From the NCBI RefSeq assembly GCF_004362825.1, contig NZ_SNXZ01000001.1, forward strand, positions 124,001 through 188,000: a stretch of DNA of 64,000 nucleotides. Reading direction: 5' to 3'. The notes beneath the pieces are model-generated. The model saw only the letters and a list, made by a program, of their open reading frames with translations, did no database searches and was not told where the DNA came from. Both the position numbers and the translations under genes were made by a program. The stretch comes from Labedaea rhizosphaerae (lineage in GTDB: Bacteria > Actinomycetota > Actinomycetes > Mycobacteriales > Pseudonocardiaceae). Below are positions 40,372-49,754 of the stretch, piece after piece; position 1 is the first letter of the stretch; each line of letters starts with the position of its first letter.

Positions 40372-41529
40372 TCACCCCAGCGCGGCCAGCAGGTCCTGGA
40401 CCAGGTCGGTGCCGTCCTCGATGCCGCACGACAGGCGGACGAGGTTGTCGGGCACCTGCAACATCGACCCGGCGACGCTCAGGTGCGTCATCCGGCCCGG
40501 GTGCTCGATCAGCGACTCGACCCCGCCGAGCGACTCACCGAGGATGAAGATCTCGGTGCGGGCCACCACGTCCAGCGCGGCCTGTTCGCCGCCCTTGACC
40601 GTGAACGACACCATCCCGCCGAAGCGGCGCATCTGCTTCGCGGCGGCCTCGTGGCCGGGGTTGTCCGGCAGGCCCGGGTAGTAGACGTGGTCGACCTTCG
40701 GGTGGCCCAGCAGCGCCTCGACCACGCGCTCGGCGTTGTCGCTGTGCTTGTTCATCCGCAACGCGAGCGTCTTGACCCCGCGCAGGGTGAGCCACGCGTC
40801 GAACGGACCCGGCGCGGCGCCGGCGGCGTTGCGCAGGAAGAAGAACTCCTCGCGCAGTGCGCTGTCCGACGTGATGAGCGCGCCGCCGACCACGTCGGAG
40901 TGCCCGCCGAGGTACTTCGTCGTGGAGTGCAGCACGATGTCGGCGCCGAGGCTCAGCGGCAGCTGCAGGTAGGGCGTGGCGAAGGTGTTGTCGACGACCA
41001 GGCGCGCGTCGTTCTCGTGCGCGATCCCGGACAGTGCGGCGATGTCCGCGACCGAGAGCAGTGGGTTGGTCGGCGTCTCGCACCAGATCACCTTGGTGTT
41101 GGGGCGAACCGCCGCCCGCGCCGCGTCCACATCGGACAGGTTGACCGCGGTGTGCTCGATGCCCCAGTGCTTGAGCACCTTGTCCACGAGGCGGAACGTG
41201 CCGCCGTACGCGTCGTGCGGGATGATCACGTGATCGCCGGGGCGGCACAGCGCCCGCAAGGCGACGTCCGCGGCGGCCATGCCCGAGGGGAACGCCAGCC
41301 CATAGGTGCCGCCTTCGAGGGCGGCAAGGCACTCTTCGAGCGCGGTGCGGGTCGGGTTCGCGGTACGCGAGTACTCGTAGCCGCCCTCACGCAGACCGCC
41401 CACGCCGTCCTGGGCGTAGGTGGAGGTCGCGTAGATCGGCACGATGACCGCGCCGGTGCGCGGGTCGGGCTCTTGCCCGGCGTGGATAGCCCTGGTCTCG
41501 AACCCGAGCCGGGACACGTTGTCAACCAT
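40372..41529 (-). CDS. metB: Cystathionine gamma-synthase (MetB/MetC/CGL family)
   Basis: PLP enzyme of trans-sulfuration, 385 aa. The PLP lysine lies in HSTTKYLGGHSD; other blocks are EYSRTANPTR, FPSGMAAADVA and the C-terminal SLGGVESLIEHP. ATG at 41529. Together with cbs in the same region it supports interconversion of homocysteine and cysteine. It could act as gamma-synthase or gamma-lyase; sequence alone does not decide. Confidence 0.9.
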   Translation of the reverse strand: MVDNVSRLGFETRAIHAGQEPDPRTGAVIVPIYATSTYAQDGVGGLREGGYEYSRTANPTRTALEECLAALEGGTYGLAFPSGMAAADVALRALCRPGDHVIIPHDAYGGTFRLVDKVLKHWGIEHTAVNLSDVDAARAAVRPNTKVIWCETPTNPLLSVADIAALSGIAHENDARLVVDNTFATPYLQLPLSLGADIVLHSTTKYLGGHSDVVGGALITSDSALREEFFFLRNAAGAAPGPFDAWLTLRGVKTLALRMNKHSDNAERVVEALLGHPKVDHVYYPGLPDNPGHEAAAKQMRRFGGMVSFTVKGGEQAALDVVARTEIFILGESLGGVESLIEHPGRMTHLSVAGSMLQVPDNLVRLSCGIEDGTDLVQDLLAALG

Positions 41530-41629
41530 GACACCGAGGGTACGGCCGAGGACCAGCAATAGCCCTCGTGCCCTGCATGTGGGACGCGGTGGTCAGGATG
41601 TCGCGGGCGTGCTAGCCCGCACGAACACC

Positions 41630-41658
41630 AACGCGGCGGCCGAGGCGGCCGCCGCGTT
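41630..41658 (-). terminator. Strong hairpin after the Gln/Gly-rich membrane protein gene
   Basis: Perfect 12-bp arms AACGCGGCGGCC (41630-41641) and GGCCGCCGCGTT (41647-41658). A second stem GCGGGC/GCCCGC is at 41603-41620. Confidence 0.75.
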
Positions 41659-41684
41659 GGGCGTTTCCGGGTCGAGCGGGCTGG

Positions 41685-42314
41685 TCACCAGCTCTGGTAG
41701 CCACCCTGCTGCGGCTGCTGGTAGCCGCCGTAGGACTGGGTGGCGCCACGCAGCCAGTTCAGGGTCGGCGGGATCACCGAGAAGATCAGCAGGATCGGCG
41801 CGAGGATCAACGCGATCGCGAGGCACGAGTCCTCGAACGTGTTGAACTTGAAGATGGCCTCGAGGAAATCGCCCATCCCGGGGATGGCCTCGTCCGGGGC
41901 GCCGGCGTCCTTCATCGCGCTGCCGATCAGGACCGGCTGCAGCAGGATCGCCGCGATCGCCACGATGGCGCCGATGAGCAACACGAACGCACCGGCGACC
42001 TTGCGCACGAAGGTGACGATCGAGCCGACGAGGCAGACCGCCGCCGCGGCGAGCAACAACACGACCATGATGGTGAGCTCGGTCGGGGTGTTGTCCGGCG
42101 CGTCGCCCAGCATCTTGAAGGCCGGGATGGCCAGCAGGGCCGCGACGGCGATGCCGAGGATGCCCGCGATGATCGCGGTTGCGGGGTTGCCGCCGCCGGT
42201 CTGCGCCGGGTAGTTGTACCCGCCGCCGCCGTAGCCGCCCTGGCCGCCGCCCGGCTGGCCACCGCCCTGCTGCCACGGCTGTTGCTGGTATCCACCCTGC
42301 TGCGGATAGCTCAT
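41685..42314 (-). CDS. Four-helix membrane protein with Gln/Gly-rich disordered ends
   Basis: Unknown function; 209 aa. Residues 1-43 are Gln/Gly/Tyr/Pro-rich (QQGGYQQQPWQQGG..., GGYGGGGYNYP). About four membrane helices follow (45-67, 82-105, 110-130, 160-185). The last 16 residues return to YGGYQQPQQGGYQSW. Sits where the proline-rich antigen pra lies between cbs and metB in mycobacteria, but the core is not clearly an RDD domain. Its neighbour has the same design. Confidence 0.75.
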   Translation of the reverse strand: MSYPQQGGYQQQPWQQGGGQPGGGQGGYGGGGYNYPAQTGGGNPATAIIAGILGIAVAALLAIPAFKMLGDAPDNTPTELTIMVVLLLAAAAVCLVGSIVTFVRKVAGAFVLLIGAIVAIAAILLQPVLIGSAMKDAGAPDEAIPGMGDFLEAIFKFNTFEDSCLAIALILAPILLIFSVIPPTLNWLRGATQSYGGYQQPQQGGYQSW

Positions 42315-42445
42315 GGACCTACTCCCCCAAGAAGTCGTCGGGGCGCCTCAAGGCGCTCATCTAATCAGTCGGACCTTTGCATTCCTACGTGCGTTCCGGC
42401 CAGTTCTATAACACTTCGCTGCGTGATCGATCGCGTACAGCGAGC

Positions 42446-42474
42446 GGGCCCCGGACCACGTCGGTCCAGGGCCC
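42446..42474 (-). terminator. Hairpin after the large Gln/Gly-rich protein gene
   Basis: GGGCCCCGGACC (42446-42457) pairs with GGTCCAGGGCCC (42463-42474), loop ACGTC; it follows the stop of the minus-strand gene at 42496. Confidence 0.75.
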
Positions 42475-42495
42475 ACTCGAGGAACACCTACTCGG

Positions 42496-43758
42496 TCACC
42501 ACTGCTGCGGTGGCTGGCCACCCGGCTGACCACCCGGCTGCCCGGGCGGCGGGCCGCCGAAGCCACCCTGCTGCGGGGGCTGCTGGCCGTAGCCACCCTG
42601 CTGCGGCGGCTGGCCGAACCCACCCGAGGGCGGGCCGCCGAAGCCACCCTGCTGCTGCGGGGGCTGCTGGCCGAAGCCCTGCTGCGGCGGCTGCTGCTGG
42701 CCGAAACCACCAGGCTGACCGCCACCGAAGCCACCGCCGCTGCCGCCGCCGAAGCCGCCACCGGGGCCACCCAGCGAAGAGCCGATGCCCAGGTACTGCT
42801 TGGTCTGCGGGAAGTAGCCCAACGCACCAGCGCCGGCCACCAGCAGACCCGCGATCAAGGCCCAGACCTTGACGTTGCCGAGCGGCGCATCGCTGGTGTC
42901 GCCCTCGAACTGCCCGAAGGCGATCATGTACAGGATCGCGCCGATGAACATCACCGCACCGGCCGCGATCGCGGCGTTGGCCGCCAGCTTGTGCTTGAGG
43001 TAGATCAGCACGCCGGCGCCGATGGCCGCGAGGCCACCGAGCAGGATGAGCAGCGTGGAGATCCAGACAAGCCCGGGAGACGCCACCTTCGCCTCGTCGG
43101 GCAGGTTCCCGACCGCCGACGCGTAGTCGCTGACGTCACCGGAGAAGATGTCGTCGGACAGCTCCCAGATCGCGGTCACCAGACCCAGCAGGGCGACGAG
43201 ACCGGCGATGGCCCACGCGATCATCTGCGTGTTGTTGCCCTGACCACCGAAGTTCGGGCCCTGCGACAGGCCTTGCTGCTGGGCGAACCCGCCGTGCTGC
43301 GGCTGGCCGTAGCCGGGCGGCGGCTGCTGACCGAACCCGCCCTGCTGCGGCGGGGGCTGCTGGCCGAACCCGCCGGGCTGCTGGCCGAAGCCACCCTGCT
43401 GCGGCGGCTGCTGACCGAACCCACCGTGCTGCGGCTGCCCGAACCCACCGGACTGGTCCGACGCGCTCGGCGGCGGCGCGTACGGCGGGGTCTGGGGCGG
43501 CATGGTGCCCGGGGGCACCATCTGCGTCGCGTCGCCCTGGCCCTGCTGGCCGTGTTGACCGTGCTGGCCGGGCTGGACGACCTGCGTGCGGTCGGCGCCC
43601 TCGTCAGCGGGTGGTCCGCCGGGACCGCCCATCACCTGGGTCGGACCAGGGTTCGAGATCGCCGGGTTCGGGCCGCTGGGCGGTCCGCCCTGCGGCTGCT
43701 GCTCCTGGTTCGGCTGGCCGCCCTGCCATGGCTGGTTCGGCGGCTGCGGAGCACTCAT
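42496..43758 (-). CDS. Membrane protein with long GGFGQQPPQQ-repeat tails on both sides
   Basis: Unknown function; 420 aa. Residues 1-about 175 are disordered, rich in Gln, Pro and Gly, with many GGFGQQPPQQ-like repeats. Four membrane helices occupy about 177-320 (AWAIAGLVALLGLVTAIW, TLLILLGGLAAIGAGVLIYL, AIAAGAVMFIGAILYMIA, ALIAGLLVAGAGALGYF). Residues 335-420 repeat GGFGGG and GFGQQPPQQ again. The composition is typical of phase-separating segments, so clustering of the protein in the membrane is possible (inference). ATG at 43758; separate from the next gene by 181 bp. Confidence 0.8.
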   Translation of the reverse strand: MSAPQPPNQPWQGGQPNQEQQPQGGPPSGPNPAISNPGPTQVMGGPGGPPADEGADRTQVVQPGQHGQHGQQGQGDATQMVPPGTMPPQTPPYAPPPSASDQSGGFGQPQHGGFGQQPPQQGGFGQQPGGFGQQPPPQQGGFGQQPPPGYGQPQHGGFAQQQGLSQGPNFGGQGNNTQMIAWAIAGLVALLGLVTAIWELSDDIFSGDVSDYASAVGNLPDEAKVASPGLVWISTLLILLGGLAAIGAGVLIYLKHKLAANAAIAAGAVMFIGAILYMIAFGQFEGDTSDAPLGNVKVWALIAGLLVAGAGALGYFPQTKQYLGIGSSLGGPGGGFGGGSGGGFGGGQPGGFGQQQPPQQGFGQQPPQQQGGFGGPPSGGFGQPPQQGGYGQQPPQQGGFGGPPPGQPGGQPGGQPPQQW

Positions 43759-43869
43759 GGAATGTCCAACTCCTCGGCCTTGACAATATTCAGTCGTCTG
43801 CTCGTTTTCGCTAACGCTAGTGGATCGCGCTGCTCCGTGTGGGGGATCACGGGGCAAAACGCCGAGGTG

Positions 43870-45240
43870 TCACCTGCCTGCCAGGTGCCCGAGCAGGTCC
43901 TGGCGGGTGACGACGCCCGCGGGTTTGCCGTCCACGAGCACCAACGCGCCATCGGCGTCGGACAGCGCGTGCATGGCCTTCGCGATCTGCTCGCCCGCCC
44001 CAATCGTAGGCAGCGGCGGTGACATGTGCTTGTCCAAGCGGTCAGCGAGGGCGGCCTTGCCGGTGAACAACGCGTCGAGCAGGTCGCGCTCGTTGACCGC
44101 GCCGACCACCTCGGCAGCCATCACCGGCGGCTCCGCGGAGACCACCGGCATCTGGCTGACGCCGAACTCGCGCAGGATCGCCACGGCGTCGGCGACCGTC
44201 TCGTTCGGGTGGCTGTGCACCAGCTCCGGGAGCGTGCCGTCCTTGCGGCGCAACACATCCCCGACGGTGGCGCCCGACTCCTCCGGCGCGAGGAAACCGT
44301 AGGACGACATCCACGCGTCGTTGAACACCTTGGACAGGTAGCCACGCCCGCCGTCGGGCAGCAGCACGACGATCACCGCGTCCGGGCCCTCGCGCCGGGC
44401 CAGTTCGAGCGCCGCCGCGGCCGCCATCCCGCAGGAACCGCCGACCAGCAGCGCCTCCTCGCGGGCCAGGCGACGGGTGACGTTGAACGAGTCGGCGTCG
44501 GAGATCGCGATGATCTCGTCGCAGATGTCGCGGTCGTAGGTGTCGGGCCAGAAGTCCTCGCCCACGCCCTCGACCAGGTACGGCCGGCCGGTGCCGCCGG
44601 AGTAGACCGAACCCTCTGGGTCAGCTCCGACGATCTTCACCTTGCCGCCCGAGACCTCCTTGAGGTAGCGGCCGGTGCCGGAGATCGTGCCGCCGGTGCC
44701 GACGCCCGCGACGAAGTGGGTGATCCTGCCCTCGGTCTGCTTCCAGAGCTCGGGGCCGGTGCCGTGGTAGTGGCTCGCCGGGTTCTCGACGTTGGCGTAC
44801 TGGTTGGGCTTCCAGGCGCCGTCGATCTCGTTGACCAGGCGGTCGGAGACGTTGTAGTAGGAGTTCGGGTGCTCGGGCGCGACCGCCGTCGGGCACACGA
44901 CGACCTCGGCGCCGTAGGCCTTGAGCACGTTGCGCTTGTCCTCGCTGACCTTGTCCGGGCAGACGAAGACGCACTTGTAACCCTTGCGCTGGGCGACCAT
45001 GGCCAGCCCCACGCCGGTGTTGCCGGAGGTCGGCTCGACGATCGTGCCGCCGGGGCGCAGCTCACCCGAGCGCTCGGCCGCCTCGACCATCCGCAGCGCG
45101 ATGCGGTCCTTCACGCTGCCGCCCGGGTTCATGTACTCCAGCTTGGCGAGCACCAACGGCTGGAGTCCCTGGGTCACCGTGTTCAGCTTGACCAGTGGGG
45201 TGTTGCCCACTAGATCGGCGACATGCTCGACGTACTGCAC
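43870..45240 (-). CDS. cbs: Cystathionine beta-synthase
   Basis: PLP enzyme condensing serine (or O-acetylserine) with homocysteine, 456 aa. PLP Lys44 in GGSVKDRIA; TSGNTGVGLA; GVGTGGTISG; SCGMAAAAALE. A C-terminal pair of CBS domains (about 335-455) is present, as in Rv1077. GTG start at 45240. No heme-binding N terminus. Forms a trans-sulfuration set with metB. Confidence 0.94.
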   Translation of the reverse strand: MQYVEHVADLVGNTPLVKLNTVTQGLQPLVLAKLEYMNPGGSVKDRIALRMVEAAERSGELRPGGTIVEPTSGNTGVGLAMVAQRKGYKCVFVCPDKVSEDKRNVLKAYGAEVVVCPTAVAPEHPNSYYNVSDRLVNEIDGAWKPNQYANVENPASHYHGTGPELWKQTEGRITHFVAGVGTGGTISGTGRYLKEVSGGKVKIVGADPEGSVYSGGTGRPYLVEGVGEDFWPDTYDRDICDEIIAISDADSFNVTRRLAREEALLVGGSCGMAAAAALELARREGPDAVIVVLLPDGGRGYLSKVFNDAWMSSYGFLAPEESGATVGDVLRRKDGTLPELVHSHPNETVADAVAILREFGVSQMPVVSAEPPVMAAEVVGAVNERDLLDALFTGKAALADRLDKHMSPPLPTIGAGEQIAKAMHALSDADGALVLVDGKPAGVVTRQDLLGHLAGR

Positions 45241-45281
45241 CAGAACTCCCTGTGCTTGTTGGTGCTCTCTTCGTTCGCACG

Positions 45282-45355
45282 GGCTTCGGCCCCTTCATGG
45301 CCTGGCTTGCCTCCGGCGCTGGAGCGCCTCCTGCAAACCGGGCCGGGCCGAAGCC
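45282..45355. repeat. Nested palindromic element between cbs and AIM24 gene
   Basis: Outer arms GGCTTCGGCCC (45282-45292) and GGGCCGAAGCC (45345-45355); inner palindrome GGCGCT-GG-AGCGCC (45315-45328). The whole 127-bp gap is taken up by it and by the cbs promoter. Confidence 0.7.
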
Positions 45356-45367
45356 GTGTCCACTACC

Positions 45368-46048
45368 TTATTGCCGCGACGGCACCACGGAGACCACCCA
45401 CTGCGCGAGGGCGCTGAGGTTGCGGGTCTGGGTGAGCACCTGGCCGGGGCCCTGGAAGTCGAAGACGAGGCCCTCGCCGCTCTTCATGGACTGGATGATG
45501 CCGGTGGCCATCTTGCGGGTCTGGTACTGCACGGTGTCGGCGAACGCGACCACGTGGCCGGTGTCGATGGTGATGATCTCGCCGGGCTGCAGGTTCACGG
45601 TCTCGATCGCGCCGTAGGCGGAGGTGACCACGGTGCCCTGGCCGGAGCAGTGGGTGAGGAAGCCGCCCTCGCCGCCGATCAGGTTGCGGAACCCGCCCCA
45701 CTTGGTCTCGGTCTGGATGCCGTAGGACGACGCGAGCCAGCAGCCCCGCGTGACGACGAAGCCGTACTGGCCGTTGAGTTCGATGGTCTGGACGTCGCCG
45801 GGCAGGTTCGGGGCGATGTCGACCCAGCCGCCCTGCGGTGGCGCGGTGTAGGTGGACACGAACAGCGACTCGCCCGCCAGGATGGCGCGGCCGAGGCCCT
45901 TCATGATCCCGCCCTGGGACTTCGACTGCATCTGCATGCCGTAGCTGTGCGCGAGCATGGCGCCCGCCTCGACCTGGGCCGGCTCGCCCGGCTGCAGCAT
46001 CAGCCGCGCCACGGCGAAAGCGGGCTGCTGACGGATGTTCACCTGCAC
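45368..46048 (-). CDS. AIM24-family beta-helix protein
   Basis: 226 aa TIGR00266/AIM24 protein. Family traits: VEAGAMLAHSYG near 27-38, GGIMKGLGRAILAGESLFVSTY, and the LQPGEIITIDTGHVVAF block. Fold is a double-layer beta barrel. No enzymatic function known in bacteria; mitochondrial homologue shapes membranes. Confidence 0.87.
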   Translation of the reverse strand: MQVNIRQQPAFAVARLMLQPGEPAQVEAGAMLAHSYGMQMQSKSQGGIMKGLGRAILAGESLFVSTYTAPPQGGWVDIAPNLPGDVQTIELNGQYGFVVTRGCWLASSYGIQTETKWGGFRNLIGGEGGFLTHCSGQGTVVTSAYGAIETVNLQPGEIITIDTGHVVAFADTVQYQTRKMATGIIQSMKSGEGLVFDFQGPGQVLTQTRNLSALAQWVVSVVPSRQ

Positions 46049-46253
46049 GCTGTTCCCCCGATGTACCCGATGAGGTGTGTGTCAGCAGCACCCTACGACG
46101 ATCACGTGAGGGGGAATTCAGCGGTATTCCAGAGTCGCTCCACCGCCCCTTCGACGGGTTGGGCGATCCTGGGTACTCCAATCCATGCGGGGTTGAACCG
46201 CGGCGCTGCGCCGACCGTCGAACAGGTGGGGGCGCGGACGAGGGGAGGACACC

Positions 46254-47051
46254 ATGGGAGGGATGCGCGGGCTGCGCGTGGCCGCACTCGTCGCCGGTGG
46301 TGGCGTGGGCCTCTCCGGTGGGATGTGGGGTCTGCTCAGCGGGCAGGCCAAGAAGGCGCGGGCGGTCATCGGGCTGCCGGCGGCCGAACCGTTCAACGGT
46401 GACGGCGTCTACTTCCCCGACGGCTCGGGCCCGCACGTGCACATCGGCGAGGTCCTGACGTTCGCCCTGCTCGGCGACTCGCTCGCGGCCGGGCTCGGCG
46501 CCGAGGACCCCAAGGCGCTGCCCGGCGTGCGGCTGGCCCGCGGCCTGGCCGAGGAGTCCGGGCAGCCGGTGCGCCTGACCACGTACGCGATCGTCGGGTC
46601 CACCACGAGGACGCTCGTGGCGCAGGTCGACGCCGCCATGACCGATCCCCCGGACGTCGCGCTGGTCATCATCGGCGGCAACGACGTCACGTCGGCGACG
46701 CTGGTGCGCACGTGCGCGGCGCTGCTGGGCGCGCAGGTGCGGCGGTTCACGGCGGCGGGCACGGCCGTCGTGGTCGGGACGTGCCCGGATCTGGCCATCG
46801 TGCGGCCGATCCCGCAGCCGTTGCGGTCGATCGCCAGCAACTGGAGCGGCGCGCTGGCCCGGGCGCAGCGTGCGCAGGTGCGGGCCGCGGGCGGGCGGGT
46901 GGTGCCGCTCGGCGAACTGCTCACCAAGGACTTCCTCGCCTACCCCGACGACATGTTCAGCTCCGACCGGTTCCACCCGAGCGGTACCGGTTACGAGCTG
47001 GCCGCGAACGTGATGCTGCCGCCGCTCTGCGCGGAAGCCGGAATCTGGTGA
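46254..47051 (+). CDS. SGNH/GDSL hydrolase (Rv1075c-like)
   Basis: Exported esterase-type protein, 265 aa. An N-terminal signal anchor covers about 5-27. Catalytic blocks: LLGDSLAAGLG (Ser), IIGGNDVTS (Asn), and SDRFHPSGTGY (Asp/His). ATG follows GAGGGGAGG; the second ATG three codons later is possible. Equivalent to exported Rv1075c, a reported esterase, next to thiolase fadA3. Confidence 0.88.
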   Translation: MGGMRGLRVAALVAGGGVGLSGGMWGLLSGQAKKARAVIGLPAAEPFNGDGVYFPDGSGPHVHIGEVLTFALLGDSLAAGLGAEDPKALPGVRLARGLAEESGQPVRLTTYAIVGSTTRTLVAQVDAAMTDPPDVALVIIGGNDVTSATLVRTCAALLGAQVRRFTAAGTAVVVGTCPDLAIVRPIPQPLRSIASNWSGALARAQRAQVRAAGGRVVPLGELLTKDFLAYPDDMFSSDRFHPSGTGYELAANVMLPPLCAEAGIW

Positions 47052-47128
47052 GCAAGCGCTCAGTCATCTCTTGCGTGGTTTCGCACTAGCATCGAGTTGT
47101 TCCGATGCTTCGGTGAAGGAGTTGTGCC

Positions 47129-48349
47129 ATGCCAGAGGCTGTCATCGTCGCCGCGGCCCGCTCGCCGATCGGCCGGGCGGGCAAGGGGTCGCTCGTCGAC
47201 ATGCGCCCCGACGAGCTGACCGTGCAGATGATCCGTGCGGCCCTGGCCAAGGTGCCGCAGCTCGACCCGCAGGACATCGACGACCTCATGCTGGGCTGCG
47301 GCCTGCCCGGCGGGGAGCAGGGCTTCAACATGGCCCGCATCGTCGCGGTGCTGCTCGGCTACGACAACCTGCCCGGCACCACGGTGACCAGGTACTGCGC
47401 GTCGAGCCTGCAGACCACGCGGATGGCCATGCACGCCATCAAGGCCGGCGAGGGTGACGTCTTCATCTCCGCGGGCGTGGAGACCGTGTCCCGCTTCGCC
47501 AAGGGCAGCTCCGACTCGTGGCCGGACACCCACAACCCGGTCTTCGCCGACGCGGAGGCCCGCACCGCGACGGTGCAGGCCGAGGGCGCGGACGAGTGGC
47601 ACGACCCCCGCGCGGACGGCGCCGTGCCGGACGCCTACATCGCGATGGGCCAGACCGCGGAGAACCTCGCGCGGTTGAAGGGTGTCAGCCGCGAGGAGAT
47701 GGACGAGTTCGGCGTCCGCTCGCAGAACCTGGCGGAGAAGGCCATCGCCGACGGCTTCTGGGCCCGCGAGATCACCCCGGTGACGCTGCCCGACGGCCGT
47801 GAGGTGGCCAAGGACGACGGGCCCCGGGCCGGGGTGACGCTCGAGGCCGTCGCCGGGCTGAAGCCGGTGTTCCGCCCCGACGGTCGCGTGACGGCGGGCA
47901 ACTGCTGCCCGCTCAACGACGGCGCGGCCGCGCTCGTGATCATGTCGGACACGAAGGCGGCGGAGCTGGGCATCACGCCGCTGGCCCGGATCGTGGCGAC
48001 GGGCGTGACCGGCCTGTCGCCGGAGATCATGGGTTACGGGCCGGTCGAGGCGTCGAAGCAGGCGCTGGCGCGAGCCGGGATGTCCATTGGGGACATCGAC
48101 CTGGTGGAGATCAACGAGGCGTTCGCGGCACAGGTGATCCCGTCCTACAAGGACTTGGGGATTCCGTTGGAGAAGCTGAACGTCAACGGCGGCGCCATCG
48201 CCGTCGGCCACCCCTTCGGCATGACCGGCGCCCGCATCGCGACCACGCTGATCAACTCCCTGCAGTTCCACGACAAGCAGTTCGGCCTGGAGACGATGTG
48301 CGTCGGCGGCGGTCAGGGCATGGCCATGATCCTGGAACGCCTCAGCTGA
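47129..48349 (+). CDS. fadA3: Acetyl-CoA acyltransferase (thiolase, FadA3-like)
   Basis: Thiolase of 406 aa for beta-oxidation or acetoacetyl-CoA turnover. Nucleophile Cys in [36 protein letters not shown]; catalytic Cys in [12 protein letters not shown] after GAAGGAG. A TAGCAT box at 47087-47092 may be the -10. Syntenic with Rv1074c. Confidence 0.92.
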   Translation: MPEAVIVAAARSPIGRAGKGSLVDMRPDELTVQMIRAALAKVPQLDPQDIDDLMLGCGLPGGEQGFNMARIVAVLLGYDNLPGTTVTRYCASSLQTTRMAMHAIKAGEGDVFISAGVETVSRFAKGSSDSWPDTHNPVFADAEARTATVQAEGADEWHDPRADGAVPDAYIAMGQTAENLARLKGVSREEMDEFGVRSQNLAEKAIADGFWAREITPVTLPDGREVAKDDGPRAGVTLEAVAGLKPVFRPDGRVTAGNCCPLNDGAAALVIMSDTKAAELGITPLARIVATGVTGLSPEIMGYGPVEASKQALARAGMSIGDIDLVEINEAFAAQVIPSYKDLGIPLEKLNVNGGAIAVGHPFGMTGARIATTLINSLQFHDKQFGLETMCVGGGQGMAMILERLS

Positions 48350-48365
48350 CCCAAGAAACACGAAG

Positions 48366-48400
48366 GGGCGCCCGGCACATCGCCGGGCGCCCTCTTCTTT
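48366..48400 (+). terminator. Thiolase terminator
   Basis: GGGCGCCCGGC (48366-48376), loop ACATC, GCCGGGCGCCC (48382-48392), then TCTTCTTT. Confidence 0.92.
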
Positions 48401-48501
48401 CACAAAAGACCGAAACGCAACCGCCGCCCGGCAACGCAAACCGCGAACCGCCCAACTGTCCCACTGAGGTTGAGCGGCGACCCACGAGCCCAAACGAAAG
48501 A

Positions 48502-48528
48502 GGCGCCCGGCCGAATCGGCCAAGCGCC
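48502..48528 (-). terminator. Terminator of the BI-1 gene
   Basis: GGCGC..GGCCG / CGGCC..GCGCC stem; on the minus strand it ends in a CTTTCGTTT tail. Confidence 0.8.
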
Positions 48529-48548
48529 CCTTCCTCCTCAGGCAAGCA

Positions 48549-49367
48549 CTAGTTGTCGCTGTTCAAGATGGCCAGCAACCGGATGATCTCCAGGTACAGC
48601 CACACCAGCGTGGTCATCAGCCCGAAGGCCGCGTACCAGGCCCACTTGGCCGGCATGCCCGCGCGGATCATCTGGTCCGCCTGGTCGAAGTCCAGCAACA
48701 GCATGAACGCCGCGATGCCGATGAAGACGACCCCGATGATGATGCCGAGCGGGCCGTTGCCGCGGATGCCGGTCTGCACGCCGAACAGGCTCATCACGAG
48801 GTTGAACAGCATCAGCAGGACCGCGGCACCGAGCGCCGCGTAGACCCACTTCTGCAGCTTCGGGGTCACCTTGACCGCGCCGGTCTTGTACAGCGTGAGC
48901 ATCACGCCGAACACCAGCGCGGTACCCAGCAGCGCCTGCACGGCGATGCCCGGGATGAAGTACTCGAACACGCCGGTGATCGCACCCAGCGCCACGCCTT
49001 CCGCGGCCGAGTAGCCGAGGATCAGCGCGGGGTTGGGGGTCTGCTTGAAAATGACGATCAGCGACAGGACCAGGCCCACCAGGATGCCGATGATCATCGG
49101 CGGGTAGGGCGAGATCGAACCGCTGAGCACGGCGATCGCGGTGATCACGCCGGTCAGCAGGGCGACGCCGAGGGTCATCGCGGTCTTGGTGACCACGTCG
49201 TCCACGGTCATCGGCCGGTCGCTGGTGGTGGGCGGGGCCTGGTAGCCGCCGTAGCCCGCCGGGCCGCCGGGTCCGCCATAGCCCGGCATTGCCTGGGTGT
49301 CGGTGAAGCCCGCATACCCGCCGCGTGGCGACAAGTTGCGGAACGCCGGGTTGCTGCTAGAACGCAC
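48549..49367 (-). CDS. Bax inhibitor-1/YccA-family membrane protein
   Basis: 272 aa. The GTG at 49367 has a perfect GGAGG site and was preferred to an ATG 14 codons upstream. Residues 1-55 are Gly/Tyr/Pro-rich and disordered (GYGGPGGPAGYGGY). Seven membrane helices of the BI-1 type follow, ending in IIRLLAIL. The family includes pH-dependent calcium-leak channels. An operator-like palindrome lies about 70 bp upstream. Confidence 0.9.
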   Translation of the reverse strand: MRSSSNPAFRNLSPRGGYAGFTDTQAMPGYGGPGGPAGYGGYQAPPTTSDRPMTVDDVVTKTAMTLGVALLTGVITAIAVLSGSISPYPPMIIGILVGLVLSLIVIFKQTPNPALILGYSAAEGVALGAITGVFEYFIPGIAVQALLGTALVFGVMLTLYKTGAVKVTPKLQKWVYAALGAAVLLMLFNLVMSLFGVQTGIRGNGPLGIIIGVVFIGIAAFMLLLDFDQADQMIRAGMPAKWAWYAAFGLMTTLVWLYLEIIRLLAILNSDN

Positions 49368-49438
49368 CTGATCCTCCTGGGGCCTTGCTGGCGCCTTCAC
49401 GGGGTACAACGCTCACCGAGACCGAAGGGTTCCCCGTC

Positions 49439-49458
49439 GGGTAAAGATGACTTTACCC
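49439..49458. promoter_or_regulatory. 20-bp perfect palindrome upstream of the BI-1 gene
   Basis: GGGTAAAG-ATGA-CTTTACCC, 8-bp arms, in the gap between the divergent BI-1 and surface-protein genes. The rest of this 387-bp gap holds no credible gene or known RNA. Confidence 0.5.
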
Positions 49459-49754
49459 AGTTTGACCACCCTGTGGTGAACGACCTCTCTTACCGATCGT
49501 CACGCTCAGCGTACTGGTCACGTTCCCCGCTCCCGGGTCGCTCACCCACATGACCCAAAAGCGGACGGGAATTCCCGGCACCTACCTCGTTCACCACGGC
49601 CGATACCCCGGATGGTGGTCCCTCCGCTGGCGGCTTGTGGCTGCCCGCGTCACCCAGAATCATCACGGACGGTGTCTGTCCGCTGGCGCAGCGTCGCTCT
49701 TCACCCGGACGGGCAGGAGGCATCACTCGGCAGGCGAAGGAGCCGTGACCAACC

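Noticed and set aside
41530-41684. SAM-type riboswitch before metB
   Set aside because: The gap contains only short hairpins, a terminator for the neighbouring gene and no SAM-riboswitch core visible by eye.
49459-49754. Cyclic-di-AMP or cyclic-di-GMP riboswitch before the surface-protein gene
   Set aside because: Some short GGGACC- and GGTGAA-like strings occur, but the conserved cores in order could not be found on either strand.
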